From: Mucilaginibacter sp. UR6-11
GTDB taxonomy: Bacteria; Bacteroidota; Bacteroidia; Sphingobacteriales; Sphingobacteriaceae
Direction: 5' to 3'
NCBI RefSeq assembly: GCF_020880695.1
Contig: NZ_JAJIWO010000006.1
Location: 248,001 to 312,000 of the forward strand
Length of the DNA: 64,000 nucleotides
Shown here: one piece after another, positions 47,387 through 56,976 of the stretch
How positions within the stretch are numbered: position 1 is the stretch's first letter
How the letters are laid out: each line of letters begins with the position of its first letter
Position numbers and translations under genes: made by a program
Notes under the pieces: generated by a model
Database searches by the model: none
Seen by the model: the letters and a program-made list of their open reading frames with translations, nothing else
Told to the model about the DNA's origin: nothing

Positions 47387-47836
47387 TACCCGGATGCAAT
47401 TGTGATAATTAAAATTTGGCCGCTTCATTTCCCTTTGCATTATTGAGGTGAGATAGGCTATGATCGAAATTTCTTCTTTGTATCCAGGAGATTACTTGCG
47501 ATTTTTTTTTCCTGTAATTCCCTGTATTATTGATCTTACTGCATCGATCTGTGTTGGGTTGATACCTAATGCAACTGTGACACATAATAGTTTACAACCT
47601 TTCACAATAATCAAATCAAGTTAACAATTTTTCTGGTCAGCTGGGACCTCAGCTAGCGGTTAACCAACTTATATTCCGCATTAACAACCAAAAAATTAAA
47701 AAAACCTCACCTACTGCTAATATAGCATTAGCTATTTATTAATTGTAAAATAACTTCACATGAAATTTCACAACTATTTAAATATCAATGTTTTAACTAC
47801 TTATTATATTATATTTAACAACTTTTTGTTTGTAGT
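47387..47836. other. AT-rich gap before the MBOAT gene
   Basis: About 450 bases without a supported gene. A small hairpin GCTAAT (47716-47721) / ATTAGC (47727-47732) is followed by an AT-rich tract. TATATTTA a little further downstream resembles a -7 box (seven of eight) without a matching -33 element. The promoter for the MBOAT-SGNH pair should be here. Confidence 0.4.
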
Positions 47837-49261
47837 ATGTTATTCAATTCTTTAATATTCTTAAACTTTTTTGTAGTAGTTACTACGCTGTACTTCTTAG
47901 TTCCTGATAAACACCAGTGGAAATTATTGTTGTTGGCAAGCTGCTATTTTTACATGTTTTTTGTTCCGGTATACCTATTAATATTGGGTTTTACCATTGT
48001 TATAGATTACTACGCTGGTATTTTAATTGAAAGAAAAACCGGAAGCAAGAAAAAACTGATGCTTATTGTAAGTTTGATGGCTAACGTTGGTGTGTTAGCT
48101 GTGTTTAAATATTATAACTTCATCGCCAATAACCTGTCCTTTTTATTAAAGCTATCCGGGGTTCATCATCATATCCCCTATTTAAATATACTCCTGCCAA
48201 TTGGTTTGTCGTTTCACACTTTTCAGGCAATGAGTTATACTATTGAAGTATACCGCGGGCATCAAAAACCGGAAAGAAATTTTGGTATATATGCTCTGTA
48301 TGTCATGTTTTACCCGCAATTGGTTGCAGGCCCTATAGAAAGGCCGCAAAATATGTTACCGCAATTTCATCAAAAACATGCTTTTAACTATGACGACGTG
48401 GTTACAGGACTTCGGAAAATGCTGTGGGGCTACTTTAAAAAGTTAGTTGTTGCTGATAGGTTAGCTATTTATGTAAATGCCGTCTTTCATCATCCCGGGA
48501 AACATAGCGCTATTACGCTAATTACAGCTATTATATTTTTTTCATTTCAAATATATTGCGACTTCTCAGGTTATTCAGATATCGCATTAGGAACTGCAAG
48601 GGTAATGGGATACAAATTGATGGTCAATTTCCGCCGGCCGTATTTTGCAACATCTATAAAAGAATTTTGGTCACGGTGGCATATTTCTTTGTCAACATGG
48701 TTTAGGGATTATCTATACATCCCCTTAGGAGGAAACAGGCGCTCAATCAGCAGATGGTGCTTAAATATCCTGCTTGTTTTTATGATTAGCGGCTTATGGC
48801 ACGGGGCTAGTTGGACATTTGTTGTCTGGGGAGCTTTACATGGCTTTTATCTGATAGCAGGCATTTTTTTTAACAAAGTTTTTAAAGACCGTTTCTTAAT
48901 TATCAAAAACACGGTTACGGGAATATTTTTCAGGACGTCATTTACTTTCATGATTGTGTGTTTCGGTTGGATATTCTTTAGGGCTAATTCGATCGACGAT
49001 GCCTTTATAATTATCAGGAATATAGTAACGTGGAAGGGCGGTGGTTTTTATATTGGATCGATTTCCGATATTTTTTATTCGATAGTTGCATTGGCCATAC
49101 TACTCATTACCGAGTATACGCAGGAGTTTTACTCAGAATCTTTTTCACTAATGAATAGCCGCTATAAATTGGTTCGCCATCTTAGTTATGTTGCCATAAT
49201 TTTATTGATTCTGTTGGCAGGTATTCTTAATCAATCACAGTTTATATATTTTCAATTTTAG
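47837..49261 (+). CDS. MBOAT-family membrane O-acyltransferase (AlgI/DltB-like)
   Basis: 474 residues with about ten membrane spans. The conserved MBOAT core is clear: FRRPYFATSIKEFWSRWHIS, then TWFRDYLYIPLGGNR, and the catalytic histidine H322 in SGLWHGASWTFVVWG. AlgI/DltB-type proteins move acyl groups, mostly acetyl, across the membrane for transfer to an exported polymer. The following SGNH-type protein is encoded two bases later and is the expected partner, so surface-polysaccharide O-acylation is the likely role. Confidence 0.95.
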   Translation: MLFNSLIFLNFFVVVTTLYFLVPDKHQWKLLLLASCYFYMFFVPVYLLILGFTIVIDYYAGILIERKTGSKKKLMLIVSLMANVGVLAVFKYYNFIANNLSFLLKLSGVHHHIPYLNILLPIGLSFHTFQAMSYTIEVYRGHQKPERNFGIYALYVMFYPQLVAGPIERPQNMLPQFHQKHAFNYDDVVTGLRKMLWGYFKKLVVADRLAIYVNAVFHHPGKHSAITLITAIIFFSFQIYCDFSGYSDIALGTARVMGYKLMVNFRRPYFATSIKEFWSRWHISLSTWFRDYLYIPLGGNRRSISRWCLNILLVFMISGLWHGASWTFVVWGALHGFYLIAGIFFNKVFKDRFLIIKNTVTGIFFRTSFTFMIVCFGWIFFRANSIDDAFIIIRNIVTWKGGGFYIGSISDIFYSIVALAILLITEYTQEFYSESFSLMNSRYKLVRHLSYVAIILLILLAGILNQSQFIYFQF

Positions 49262-49263
49262 CT

Positions 49264-50208
49264 ATGAGCAAACAGGCAGTATACCACTATATAAAAATGT
49301 TTGAAAATATTGTCATATTAACTGGCACACTATTTATTGCTGATAGGCTTATCGGCCATACATTAAAAAAAATATATTTCAAGCAACAAAAAGGAGATTA
49401 TTACCAAACTACCTATGCAGTTGACAGTGCACGGCAACAGTTATTGATTTTTGGCAGCTCGCGAGCAAGCCATCATTATGTGTCTTCAGTTTTTGAAAAA
49501 TACACCAACAAATCAGTGTACAATTTAGGACGCGACGGAAGGAATATCTTATATAGTGAGGCGATTTTTTTACAGGTTTTATCTAATCATAAACCCGATG
49601 ACGTTATCCTGGATGTTACACCAAATGAATTTTCATGGAAAGCGGGAAACGAAGGGCGGAGTGTGATGGTAAACACGCTATTGCCCTATACTTATCAGCC
49701 GACGATTTATAAAATCATTGAAAAAGCCGATAAAAGCGAACTGATCTTATCAAAAGTTTTTCAAACGTACCCCTATAATTCAATAGCTGTGCAGGTGCTT
49801 GGAAATTACTTTGGTGTATTAAATGGCGAACAAAATATTAAAGGCTATGTGCCACTCTTGGGTAACAAAATAAGTAAAGAAGTGACCATACAAACCCCAG
49901 AAACTCGCAATGCGGTTAATAATGATTTGGCTCTGGTAAATTCATTTAAAAATTTTCTTGCACTTGCAAAAAGCAACAAAATAACCTGCCGTGTTGTTGT
50001 TTCACCAATTTATCATGTTGATGAACCAAACTGTTTACCTTATTTAAAAAAAATTACTGAAAGCTATGGACTACGGTTTTATGATTATTCCGATTTGAAA
50101 ATTTTTAAAGATTCTTCGCTATTTTATGATAACACACACTTAAATGATAAAGGTGCTACTATATTTTCAAACCTATTGGCAAGTAATTTAACAAACGACT
50201 TAAAATAA
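49264..50208 (+). CDS. SGNH-hydrolase-like partner of the MBOAT acyltransferase
   Basis: 314 residues with an N-terminal membrane anchor (IVILTGTLFIADRLIG). The SGNH fold is shown by the nucleophile block LLIFGSSRASHHYV and the C-terminal Asp-His block YDNTHLNDKGATIF. Such proteins (AlgJ/AlgX/DltD-like in role) take the acyl group from the MBOAT protein and place it on the polymer outside the membrane. Two-base spacing to the MBOAT gene indicates translation from one mRNA. Acceptor unknown. Confidence 0.87.
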   Translation: MSKQAVYHYIKMFENIVILTGTLFIADRLIGHTLKKIYFKQQKGDYYQTTYAVDSARQQLLIFGSSRASHHYVSSVFEKYTNKSVYNLGRDGRNILYSEAIFLQVLSNHKPDDVILDVTPNEFSWKAGNEGRSVMVNTLLPYTYQPTIYKIIEKADKSELILSKVFQTYPYNSIAVQVLGNYFGVLNGEQNIKGYVPLLGNKISKEVTIQTPETRNAVNNDLALVNSFKNFLALAKSNKITCRVVVSPIYHVDEPNCLPYLKKITESYGLRFYDYSDLKIFKDSSLFYDNTHLNDKGATIFSNLLASNLTNDLK

Positions 50209-50210
50209 AA

Positions 50211-50238
50211 AAGCTTGCTCCGGGCGGATTGCAAGCTT
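50211..50238 (+). terminator. Terminator-like hairpin after the MBOAT/SGNH pair
   Basis: Perfect 8-base arms AAGCTTGC (50211-50218) and GCAAGCTT (50231-50238) with a GC-rich 12-base loop start two bases past the stop codon. The T content after the stem is modest. Confidence 0.5.
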
Positions 50239-50367
50239 ATTGATTCAGTTATATGTGTGGTCAAATATTGACGCTACAGTTAAACAATAAATCCCAAATG
50301 ATCTTTGTTTTTTAAGTTGGTATTAGCAAGTATAATTAAGGCATATTGCTCTTTGGCTAGCCTATAA

Positions 50368-50400
50368 CAAATTCGGCGGCATGTATCGCCACCGAATTTG
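50368..50400. terminator. Second hairpin in the SGNH / response regulator gap
   Basis: Arms CAAATTCGG (50368-50376) and CCGAATTTG (50392-50400) plus three more inner G-C pairs around a 7-base loop form a stable stem between two convergent genes. No long T run follows. The rest of the gap (50209-50541) shows nothing else. Confidence 0.45.
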
Positions 50401-50541
50401 CCTTCATTATCATATTATTCTCATAGGATTTCGTAGGGAACAACCGGCCTAACAATTACTTCAATAAAAAATCGGATAACTTTTAAGGCCAAAATATTGC
50501 CTGATTACGGCCAATCGTTATTGTCTTCTGCTATTGATAAT

Positions 50542-50907
50542 TTACGGGAAACAATCGTTTATACATTCCATCAATGTAGGTAAATCAAACGGTTTTACAA
50601 GGTATCTTTTAACACCGAGCGCCAGGGCCCTCTCTTTATCGCTATTTTCAAATTTAGAAGTTGAGAATATAACCGGTATACTGGGAATTTGAGGATCATT
50701 TTTTAGTTGGGTTAATACTTCGTAACCATCCAATCCGCTCATTAAAATATCGCAAATAATCAGATCAGGCAAGTATTTTTTCGCTAATGCAACACCCGTT
50801 ATACCATTGTTGGCAGTAATCACTTTAAAATTTTCAAGCGTCAGTATTTCCTCTATATTTTCCCTGATCGTGTCGTTATCCTCGATAAGCAATATCAAGA
50901 CCTCCAT
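50542..50907 (-). CDS. Single-domain response regulator
   Basis: 121 residues from the ATG at 50907 (MEVLILLIEDNDTIRENIEE); an upstream start at 50961 would add an unlikely hydrophobic leader. Phosphoacceptor Asp in LIICDILMSGLDGYEVL, the Ser/Thr switch region in IPVIFSTSKFEN and Lys in KRYLVKPFDLPTLM. No output domain. It lies beside two PAS-HTH regulators at the edge of the polysaccharide genes; its kinase is not adjacent. Confidence 0.92.
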   Translation of the reverse strand: MEVLILLIEDNDTIRENIEEILTLENFKVITANNGITGVALAKKYLPDLIICDILMSGLDGYEVLTQLKNDPQIPSIPVIFSTSKFENSDKERALALGVKRYLVKPFDLPTLMECINDCFP

Positions 50908-51058
50908 ATACCAAGTTTTAAATGCGATTAGTAAGCACAATAAAGCTACAGCGCATACCATCGAAGAAAAACCTGTTGGAGGTCTATTTTTGCCTTTTTA
51001 AGATTTAGAATAAAACATTGTAAATTTTAACAGCCCTTATGTCGACGAACCTTAATGC

Positions 51059-52564
51059 TTAGTTGAATTTATATTTAGTTGAATCTTGAAATATGCCGTA
51101 CATTCTCTCACATTTTCCGTTAACAATATCCGGAAAACTCATCGCCCTGATTGAAATGGGGTTACCTTTCGCAGTTACCATATCTATTTCAATGCTAAAT
51201 GGTGTACAATTTTGTTTCGAAGATCTAAGTAGCTTTATCATTACGTTACGGGCTGCAGCATCTTTGCAAAACGCCAGGGCATTATCAAAATTAGGATCAA
51301 AACTTTCCGGAACTTCTAAAATTTCCTTTAATATGGAATTCCACTTAACCGTATTGTTTATTAAATCCAATTCCCACGCCCCAACGCGCGCTATCTTATA
51401 AGCATCATCCAGCATTACGTTTATCTTTTTATACTCTTCTCTGAAAGTTTCTTCTGTAATACTCTCGCTATATATTAATGCTCCCCCAATACAATTTTCG
51501 GAATTATACCATGGGCGTATGTCCCAGCGTCGCAGGCATGATGTCCCGTCAGCTTTTTTTAACCGGCTACCATCTGAACGGCTTACCTGCCCAATTAAAC
51601 ATAGTTCGAGTTTTTCTTTGTATAATTCTTTCGATTCGGGCCAAATATCAAAAAGATGTTTACCTACATAATTTTTATTATGCAATTGATGTCCGGCAAC
51701 AAATTCTTCTGAGGCTTTTAATATATGAAGCCTATTATCGAGCACCGCTATTGGAACAGGTGTCTGATCTATAATTGCTTGGTATTTTTTTTCGTTCTCG
51801 TCATCAATTTTATTAATTGAGCATTTAGGTGACTTGTTTTTTATATAACTACGGTAACGGGCTGAAAAGTTGGAAGGATTAGCAAAATTCAAGATATGGG
51901 CCATCTGGCTTTTATTGGCCCTTTTTGTACTTATATAATCATGTGCCAGTTCCATCTGTAAGTTTCGGTAGAATGAGAAAATCGTATCGCCAAAACGTTC
52001 TCTGAAATCTCTTTTTAATTTTGACTCAGAAATATTGTGCTTTTTTGACAGAAATGCAATGCCGGTAAAACCGGTTAAAACTGATGACTTAAGCGATAAA
52101 ACAACCTCTTCTAAGATATCTTTTACCAGCGGTAAATTACTAAAAGTTGGATTAAAATTACTTAATGTATCAATAAATGGCATTTCAGGTATAGTGCCTG
52201 TTGCTGAAACCTTTATGAAAAACCCCTTCACTTCTCCTTTATTCATATGCAGAATATAACTGATGCGGGCCTTTTTTACAGAACCATTTGGCAGAGTAAT
52301 GTAATGATCAAAAATACAATCTTTCCCACTTAACACAGTAGATATGTGGGGTAAACTGTAATTATATAACGGGCCCAATATTTCTTTAAAATGCATCTGA
52401 TGCATCATCTTAGACGAATCAATACCAAAACAAAGTAAATAAGCACTATTTGCATATTTGCAAATCAAATCTTTGTTCAAATAAACCAACATATCTTTGG
52501 TGTTCCAGACAATTTCGTCCGAAGCCAAAGTGGTATCCTCGTCTACACCAGGATTGAATTTCAT
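51059..52564 (-). CDS. PAS - AraC-type HTH - PAS - PAS regulator (paralog 1)
   Basis: 501 residues, no membrane span or kinase domain. An N-terminal PAS-like domain spans about residues 15-130 (MLVYLNKDLICKYANSAYLL). An AraC-type double HTH at about 150-245 has IAFLSKKHNISESKLKRDF and ILNFANPSNFSARYRSYIK. Two further PAS domains follow, about 265-375 (TPVPIAVLDNRLHILKASEE) and 385-495 (GAWELDLINNTVKWNSILKE). AraC domains usually sit at a protein end; here the HTH lies between sensors. A paralog is encoded about 0.9 kb upstream, beyond a small HTH gene. Probably a cytoplasmic one-component transcription factor; signal and targets unknown. Confidence 0.9.
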   Translation of the reverse strand: MKFNPGVDEDTTLASDEIVWNTKDMLVYLNKDLICKYANSAYLLCFGIDSSKMMHQMHFKEILGPLYNYSLPHISTVLSGKDCIFDHYITLPNGSVKKARISYILHMNKGEVKGFFIKVSATGTIPEMPFIDTLSNFNPTFSNLPLVKDILEEVVLSLKSSVLTGFTGIAFLSKKHNISESKLKRDFRERFGDTIFSFYRNLQMELAHDYISTKRANKSQMAHILNFANPSNFSARYRSYIKNKSPKCSINKIDDENEKKYQAIIDQTPVPIAVLDNRLHILKASEEFVAGHQLHNKNYVGKHLFDIWPESKELYKEKLELCLIGQVSRSDGSRLKKADGTSCLRRWDIRPWYNSENCIGGALIYSESITEETFREEYKKINVMLDDAYKIARVGAWELDLINNTVKWNSILKEILEVPESFDPNFDNALAFCKDAAARNVMIKLLRSSKQNCTPFSIEIDMVTAKGNPISIRAMSFPDIVNGKCERMYGIFQDSTKYKFN

Positions 52565-52715
52565 AATTTATTATCTGAAAGTTTTTGCTAAACTGTCTAA
52601 ATGATATTTTAATAATATGATAACAATCATATTATTTTTTAAAAATCATCATAGTCAGCTGGTTAGGTTGTCAATTGGCGCATTAATTACGCATTTTTTT
52701 ATGTTAGTTATTGAA

Positions 52716-53174
52716 TTAGGAGATTTTGCTTTCACTACTTTGCGCATGGCTAAGCAGTTCATTAAATTTCTCCAATAATTTAATGTACCGGTCCATCCAA
52801 TAATAAACCGGATCTTTAACTTTGTCGTCTGTACTCTGCGAATTGCTTAGCAGCCCGACATTTAACGAACTTGCTTTTTTTGTAAATTCTTCTGGAAATT
52901 CCTTTGAAAAATCATAATCTATTACAAATCCTATTTTATAAATAATATCAGGCGCTAATTGCTTTGTTTCAAACCAATTGTATAGGGTTCGGCGGCTAAC
53001 ATTTAACCTTCTAGCAATTTCACTGATTCCCATTTGGTTACAGCGAACAGCACGCTCTATAACTTGTCCATGGTGAATGTTCAGCTTTTCGCTGGCTTTT
53101 CTTATTTCTCGCCCGTCTGACTGTGTTGCAGACAAGGAGTTTACAGAATAATCGACGTGGTTATGCATATACAT
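52716..53174 (-). CDS. Small HTH regulator with C-terminal helical tail
   Basis: 152 residues. A central helix-turn-helix (MGISEIARRLNVSRRTLYNW) resembles Fis/Xre-like or transposase-type HTHs, followed by FSKEFPEEFTKK. A predicted helix near the C-terminus (YYWMDRYIKLLEKFNELLSH) could mediate dimerisation. It lies between the two PAS-HTH-PAS genes on the same strand with gaps of about 150 and 280 bases, so it may belong to the same regulatory set. No family name can be given. Confidence 0.82.
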   Translation of the reverse strand: MYMHNHVDYSVNSLSATQSDGREIRKASEKLNIHHGQVIERAVRCNQMGISEIARRLNVSRRTLYNWFETKQLAPDIIYKIGFVIDYDFSKEFPEEFTKKASSLNVGLLSNSQSTDDKVKDPVYYWMDRYIKLLEKFNELLSHAQSSESKIS

Positions 53175-53457
53175 AGATTATTTGTGAAAAAATAGTTTTT
53201 TTTGTAAATGCGCTACATTAGCTCTAATAGTTCTTATTTAATATAAATTTAATACCATTTTTTGATTAAAAACCACCTATTAACGCTCAAATAATACTCG
53301 CACAGGACACTGACTATTAAATATTTATAATAAATCTATATTATTTTTTATTTATAATTTAAATATTGTTATTAGCTTGATAACATTACTGGAAAATAAA
53401 AGGTAAAACATTGGGTTAAAATATAAAGAAAATTATTATATTTTAAGAAGGCCTTAA
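53175..53457. other. Very AT-rich gap between HTH gene and PAS-HTH paralog 2
   Basis: About 280 bases with very low GC content. It should carry the HTH gene promoter. No hairpin, open frame or clear promoter motif was recognised. Confidence 0.4.
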
Positions 53458-54939
53458 TTACTCGTTAATCAATTTTATTTCATGAAAAATTCCTGATATT
53501 TTTTTACACCTACCATTTTCAAACTCCGAATACCCGATTACTCTAACATGCTTTGCGTTCCCTTTTGCGGTGATCACTTCCACCTCGATATCAAAAGAAC
53601 TTCTTTTTTTCAGAGCTTCTTTTAATGAACGTCTAACTATGTCACGACTTTTACCTTTATAAAAGTTTAACGAGGCTTCCAGATCAGGTACCACATAATC
53701 ATCATCTACCTCTAATATTTCCCTGGTAATTTTGCTCCATTCGGCAATATCTAAAGCAAAATTGCGATACCAAACGCCTATGCGCTCTATTTCGCTGGTT
53801 TTGTTAAAAATTTCAAAAAACTGTTTATCCTTCTCCTCCTCTTGCTTAATGTCTGTTATGTTTTCGGCAATGATCAGTACACCGCCAACCTCGTCAATAT
53901 TGGTGTACCATGGCTGTACAACTAATCGCAGCCATTTAGGCGTATTATCCTGTTGAGCGAAATCAATATCTATATAATTATTAATGTGGCCCTTTAGCAA
54001 ATCAAATTGAATTACTCTTAATTTTTCTTCTATCAGGGGTAAAATATCATTGAGGGTTTTACCCGGTGCTTCGGTATCATTTAAAGGATAAACGTATTTC
54101 CATTTTTTTGAAGTAACTATTAAGTGCATGTTTATATCAAACATTGCTACAGCCGCGGCAGAATGCTCAACAAAATACTTGTAGTTAACATAATTACTTT
54201 TTGAGGGAATAATATTAGCCTGTTTGTTTTTTAAGTACTTTTTATAACACGACGAAAAGTTTGAGGGATTTGAAAAATTGAACATTAATGCCAATTCGTT
54301 CTTATTAAATTTTTTTGTATCAATATATTGGCTAGCTAATTCCATTTGCAAATTGCGATAATATACAAAAATGGTTGTACCATATTTATGTTTAAAATCT
54401 CGTTTCAGCTTTGATTCTGATATACCGTGTTTTTTTGCGATATTTGATATACCCGGAAAATTAGCTAATATGCTTTCCCTTAAAGTTTGCTCAACGCTTT
54501 CAATACCGGGGTGATTGTAAGGGGCGAGTTTCGTTATAGTACCATTTAAGATTGATTTATCTCCGTGTTTGAGATTACTTACATCAGCTAAGTGCACAAA
54601 TATGCCTTTCACTTCGTCTTCGTCAACGGCGGGTACATATGTAATTCTGGTGTTTATAACTTTTCCTGAAGACACTGGAAACATAACGTCGTACACGTGA
54701 GTCTCACCCTTTAAAGCGCTTAACACAAACGGACGGTTTTGTTCATAAAAAGGGCCAAAAATATCCCGGAGACTCATCTTATTTATCACCCCTTTCGGAA
54801 GTTTACCAAACCAATTAATAGCTGCGTTATTAATAAACCGGCAAACTTCACTTTTATCACAGTAGGCCAATACGGTATTGATATTTTCATTTAAACCAAA
54901 ACTATAATCACTCGGGCTTTCGCCATTATTTAACGACAT
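53458..54939 (-). CDS. PAS - AraC-type HTH - PAS - PAS regulator (paralog 2)
   Basis: 493 residues with the same layout as the 51059-52564 protein. PAS-like start (TVLAYCDKSEVCRFINNAAI); HTH at about residues 145-240 (ISNIAKKHGISESKLKRDFK and LMFNFSNPSNFSSCYKKYLK); PAS at about 255-370 (FDINMHLIVTSKKWKYVYPL); PAS at about 385-490 (IGVWYRNFALDIAEWSKITR). The HTH segments of the two paralogs share ISESKLKRDF and a YRNLQMELA stretch, while the PAS parts differ much more. That pattern suggests a similar DNA target and different signals. It lies 60 bases before the dehydratase stop, facing the same way. Confidence 0.9.
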   Translation of the reverse strand: MSLNNGESPSDYSFGLNENINTVLAYCDKSEVCRFINNAAINWFGKLPKGVINKMSLRDIFGPFYEQNRPFVLSALKGETHVYDVMFPVSSGKVINTRITYVPAVDEDEVKGIFVHLADVSNLKHGDKSILNGTITKLAPYNHPGIESVEQTLRESILANFPGISNIAKKHGISESKLKRDFKHKYGTTIFVYYRNLQMELASQYIDTKKFNKNELALMFNFSNPSNFSSCYKKYLKNKQANIIPSKSNYVNYKYFVEHSAAAVAMFDINMHLIVTSKKWKYVYPLNDTEAPGKTLNDILPLIEEKLRVIQFDLLKGHINNYIDIDFAQQDNTPKWLRLVVQPWYTNIDEVGGVLIIAENITDIKQEEEKDKQFFEIFNKTSEIERIGVWYRNFALDIAEWSKITREILEVDDDYVVPDLEASLNFYKGKSRDIVRRSLKEALKKRSSFDIEVEVITAKGNAKHVRVIGYSEFENGRCKKISGIFHEIKLINE

Positions 54940-54999
54940 AACTTTTTACAAGATTGGAAACAAATGTAATGGAAAATAAGACCAGTAATTGCAAGTACA

Positions 55000-56949
55000 T
55001 TACACGGCGTCTGCCGATTCAAATATTTTATCCAGCTTTTGATATTGAGAATTGTTGCTTACAAAATCCGGCAAGATAGCTTTCATTTTGCTTACCGTTT
55101 CTTCCGCATTATCAAACAGGTTAATTGCTAATAATTCTTTAACTGCCGCGTTAATGTTAGCATATGAGTTCGGAATTGTTTTTGATATTTTGATGTCTTT
55201 ATTATATGTAGGCATTACCGTTTCTTCGTCATTTAATAATTCTTCGTGAAGTTTTTCTCCGGGCCTAAGGCCAGTAAATACAATTTTTATATCTACATGT
55301 GGTACAAAACCCGCCAACTTTATCATGTTAATTGCCAAATCAGTTATTTTAACTGGTCTTCCCATATCGAAAATAAATATTTCACCACCATCGCCCATAA
55401 CAGAAGCTTCCAAAACAAGATGAACAGCTTCTGGAATAGTCATAAAATAGCGCGTAATATCCGGATGGGTAATTGTTAATGGCCCCCCCTTTTCAATTTG
55501 AGCTTTAAACCTGGGTATGACAGAACCATTAGAGCCTAGTACATTTCCGAAACGTGTGGTAATAAATTTAGTTCGGCATCTAAAATTGTCTCTATCTCCG
55601 GTGTAAATAGGCCGGTTGTATAATATGGAATTATTTAATGATTGTATATACATTTCGGCAATACGCTTAGATGCCCCCATGATATTGGTGGGCCTTACCG
55701 CTTTATCGGTTGATATCATGACAAATTTTTCCACACCATAGTCGACAGATATATCAGCAAGATTTTTTGTGCCCCAAACATTTGTTAAAACAGCCTCAGT
55801 TGGATTATTTTCCATCATGGGCACGTGTTTGTATGCCGCGGCATGGAAAACTACCTGTGGCTTATACAATTCAAATAGCTTTTTTACCCGGTTTTGATTT
55901 TGAATGTCGGAAACAAATATTTTAATTTTATGTGAATAAAAGTCATCTTCAAGCTCAAGCTGAAAGTCGTGAAGTGGTGTTTCAGCCCGATCGCATAATA
56001 CAACCAACTCAGGGTTATATACCACTATTTGCCTTACTATTTCGGCACCGATAGAACCTGCCGCACCGGTTACTAATATTCTCTTGCCTTTAATATCACC
56101 GCATAAATGAGTTTTGCACAAATCAATGGGTTCGCGTTCCAGTAAATCCTCAATCTTCAGGTCTTTAAATTGATTAAATGTTGGCTTACCATTTAACCAT
56201 TGATTTGATGGAGCTACTGTAATAACTTTAATGCCGTGCTCGATACATTTTTCTACAGCGCTTCTTTTACCATCTGTATTAAGACCTTCCGCAGTAATAA
56301 ACATTGTTGAGATTGAAAATTTTTGTTTCAAATTAAAGATTGATTTTACTGGATAAACTTGCACCTGTTCAATAAATTTATGTAGTTTATCTAAACCTGT
56401 ATCAACAAAACCTTGTACATTTATTGATAACCCTTTTTGAGTTTCGAGTGCCTTTTTAATTAAGATTGAATGCTCTCCGGAACCATAAATTAAAACACTA
56501 TCCCGCTTTGCGGTGTAGCCAGATTCGCCGAGGTATCCAAAAATGTCTTTCAGAACAATCCGTATACTCATAAGTATTGAGGATGATATAAAAAAATTAA
56601 TTAGCAAAACCGAACCCAGGCCGCTCATACTGAAATAGCTGCCCAAAAAAGCTAAACCAAGCAAAACAAAAACAACATTGCTAACAAACACGGCTAATAT
56701 AACACGCAGCATATCCTTGGTATTAGAGTACCTTACAATACGGGTATGTACCTGCATTAATATAAATATAAAAAGTGCACTTACACAGTAAACCGTCATG
56801 TAAATGATGGTACCCGGTTGAAGAGTTAGCTTCTCCCTTAGTGAAAATGACAGGCAAATTGAAAACACTACAATAAGCATATCTGTAAAAAGTACAAGCC
56901 ACCTGGAATGGAACTTATCGTGAAATAGTAAGTTTTTAACATAGATCAT
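55000..56949 (-). CDS. Membrane nucleotide-sugar 4,6-dehydratase (PglF/CapD/FlaA1-like)
   Basis: 649 residues. Four N-terminal membrane spans (within residues 18-130), then a CoA-binding-like domain, then the short-chain dehydrogenase domain with TGAAGSIG at 294-301 for NAD binding. The active region MISTDKAVRPTNIMGASKR has Met in place of the usual Tyr, as in UDP-GlcNAc 4,6-dehydratases of this group. GLRPGEKLHEELL is another family hallmark. It should make a UDP-4-keto-6-deoxy amino sugar at the inner membrane, the first step for the aminotransferase and acetyltransferases encoded just upstream on the same strand. Confidence 0.95.
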   Translation of the reverse strand: MIYVKNLLFHDKFHSRWLVLFTDMLIVVFSICLSFSLREKLTLQPGTIIYMTVYCVSALFIFILMQVHTRIVRYSNTKDMLRVILAVFVSNVVFVLLGLAFLGSYFSMSGLGSVLLINFFISSSILMSIRIVLKDIFGYLGESGYTAKRDSVLIYGSGEHSILIKKALETQKGLSINVQGFVDTGLDKLHKFIEQVQVYPVKSIFNLKQKFSISTMFITAEGLNTDGKRSAVEKCIEHGIKVITVAPSNQWLNGKPTFNQFKDLKIEDLLEREPIDLCKTHLCGDIKGKRILVTGAAGSIGAEIVRQIVVYNPELVVLCDRAETPLHDFQLELEDDFYSHKIKIFVSDIQNQNRVKKLFELYKPQVVFHAAAYKHVPMMENNPTEAVLTNVWGTKNLADISVDYGVEKFVMISTDKAVRPTNIMGASKRIAEMYIQSLNNSILYNRPIYTGDRDNFRCRTKFITTRFGNVLGSNGSVIPRFKAQIEKGGPLTITHPDITRYFMTIPEAVHLVLEASVMGDGGEIFIFDMGRPVKITDLAINMIKLAGFVPHVDIKIVFTGLRPGEKLHEELLNDEETVMPTYNKDIKISKTIPNSYANINAAVKELLAINLFDNAEETVSKMKAILPDFVSNNSQYQKLDKIFESADAV

Positions 56950-56976
56950 AACAAAATGAATTAGATGATTATAGAA

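Noticed and set aside
51059..51084. Direct repeat TTAGTTGAAT at 51059-51068 and 51075-51084, possible insertion footprint
   Set aside because: It overlaps the last codons and stop of the PAS-HTH gene with no element between the copies; short AT-rich repeats are expected by chance here.
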